From assembly GCA_036392795.1 (NCBI GenBank), contig DASVXH010000081.1, positions 1-14,070 on the forward strand: a stretch of 14,070 nucleotides of DNA, read 5' to 3'. The notes under the pieces are model-generated. The model was given only the letters and a program-made list of their open reading frames with translations, was not told the origin of the DNA and searched no databases. Both the position numbers and the translations under genes were made by a program. Positions 13,770 through 14,070 of this stretch are shown here, in pieces (within the stretch, counting starts at the first letter, position 1; the number at the start of each line of letters is the position of its first letter). This DNA comes from JARIHD01 sp036392795 (lineage in GTDB: Bacteria > Patescibacteriota > Saccharimonadia > Saccharimonadales > UBA4665).

Positions 13770-14070
13770 GCTTTACTGTAGGCATAGGCGCTCTTTTGGA
13801 CACCAAAACATCTAATACCGTTAGATTTTTGGAATTAACCGCTGCGGATGCAACCAAAAACTTTGACGGACTCGCACAACCCCCTCATATAACCGTAAAG
13901 CGCCCGTTCTCTGTTGCCAGCCTGGAAGATATCGAGAAATTACAGGCATTATTGGAAGGGCTAGCACAAAAAACCCCCGCGTTTAATGTACACTACAGCG
14001 GCATGGGCAGTTTTGGCAACTCCACACTTTTTTTAGCAGTACAGTCCTCTAAAGATTTGCAACACCTACA
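13766..14070 (+). CDS. 2H phosphoesterase / 2'-5' RNA ligase-like protein, C-terminus cut by window edge
   Basis: The ATG overlaps the decarboxylase stop as ATGA, so the two are translationally coupled. About 101 residues are visible. The first HxT motif is HITVKRPF (His41, Thr43), with the strand pattern after it (FNVHYSGMGSFGNSTLFLAVQ) also typical of the LigT/2H fold. The second HxT motif should lie beyond the window, so activity is unproven here. Family members cut or form 2'-5' or cyclic phosphate bonds in RNA or nucleotides. Together with the nucleotidyltransferase it hints at nucleotide-linked chemistry around the decarboxylase product. Confidence 0.75.
   Translation, partial: MSFTVGIGALLDTKTSNTVRFLELTAADATKNFDGLAQPPHITVKRPFSVASLEDIEKLQALLEGLAQKTPAFNVHYSGMGSFGNSTLFLAVQSSKDLQHL

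Noticed and set aside
1..14070. tRNA, rRNA, CRISPR array, insertion sequence or prophage genes
   Set aside because: None seen on either strand; coding genes fill nearly all of the window.

Overview
The window looks like a chromosome segment of a Candidatus Saccharibacteria (TM7) or closely related Patescibacteria member. The reasons are the yebC-ruvC-ruvA-ruvB neighbourhood, short and tightly packed genes, and several small proteins of the type common in that phylum (a YPHLNLSHGEY-type PH-domain membrane protein, a histidine phosphatase with FVHGTTTDN in place of RHG). TGA acts as a stop in the one place it clearly matters (13767-13769), so the standard code fits. This assignment comes from gene content recognised by eye, not from a search.

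Layout. 1-5206 is the Holliday-junction block on the minus strand: yebC, a 261-aa protein of unknown function, ruvC, then after a plus-strand interruption ruvA-ruvB and the start of a PH-domain membrane protein cut by the window edge. The interruption (2145-3177) is the most notable part. It holds a plus-strand two-gene unit with its own promoter and ribosome binding site that reads as a lasso-peptide module: a 58-aa precursor with predicted core GSSPSGNADANTQFFW (Gly1 to Asp9 ring), followed 3 nt later by a fused RRE (PqqD-like)/transglutaminase-like leader peptidase. No lasso cyclase (asparagine-synthetase-like) is in the window. 5207-5512 is a mostly non-coding gap with one doubtful 44-aa ORF. 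5513-6160 is a plus-strand P-loop kinase-like gene. 6170-11394 is a run of minus-strand accessory genes, read in the order Nudix hydrolase, four-helix membrane protein, SAM methyltransferase, SGNH hydrolase, MFS transporter, ASCH-like protein, histidine phosphatase, membrane-anchored unknown. 11507-14070 is a plus-strand operon: Pol-beta-type nucleotidyltransferase, group II PLP-dependent decarboxylase (TTG start) and a 2H phosphoesterase/2'-5' RNA ligase-like gene cut by the window end.

How the parts work together. RuvA, RuvB and RuvC form the branch-migration and resolution machinery; yebC is a translation or transcription factor usually found beside them. The lasso unit would make a leader-bearing peptide that the RRE-peptidase binds and cuts, with the ring-closing enzyme expected elsewhere. 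A second theme runs through the window: at nine genes a -10 box (five of them with an extended TGn) sits 6-7 nt before the start codon with no room for a ribosome binding site, which points to leaderless mRNAs. ruvB, the lasso precursor, the nucleotidyltransferase and the decarboxylase instead have recognisable Shine-Dalgarno sequences. No tRNA, rRNA, CRISPR array, insertion sequence or integrase was seen.
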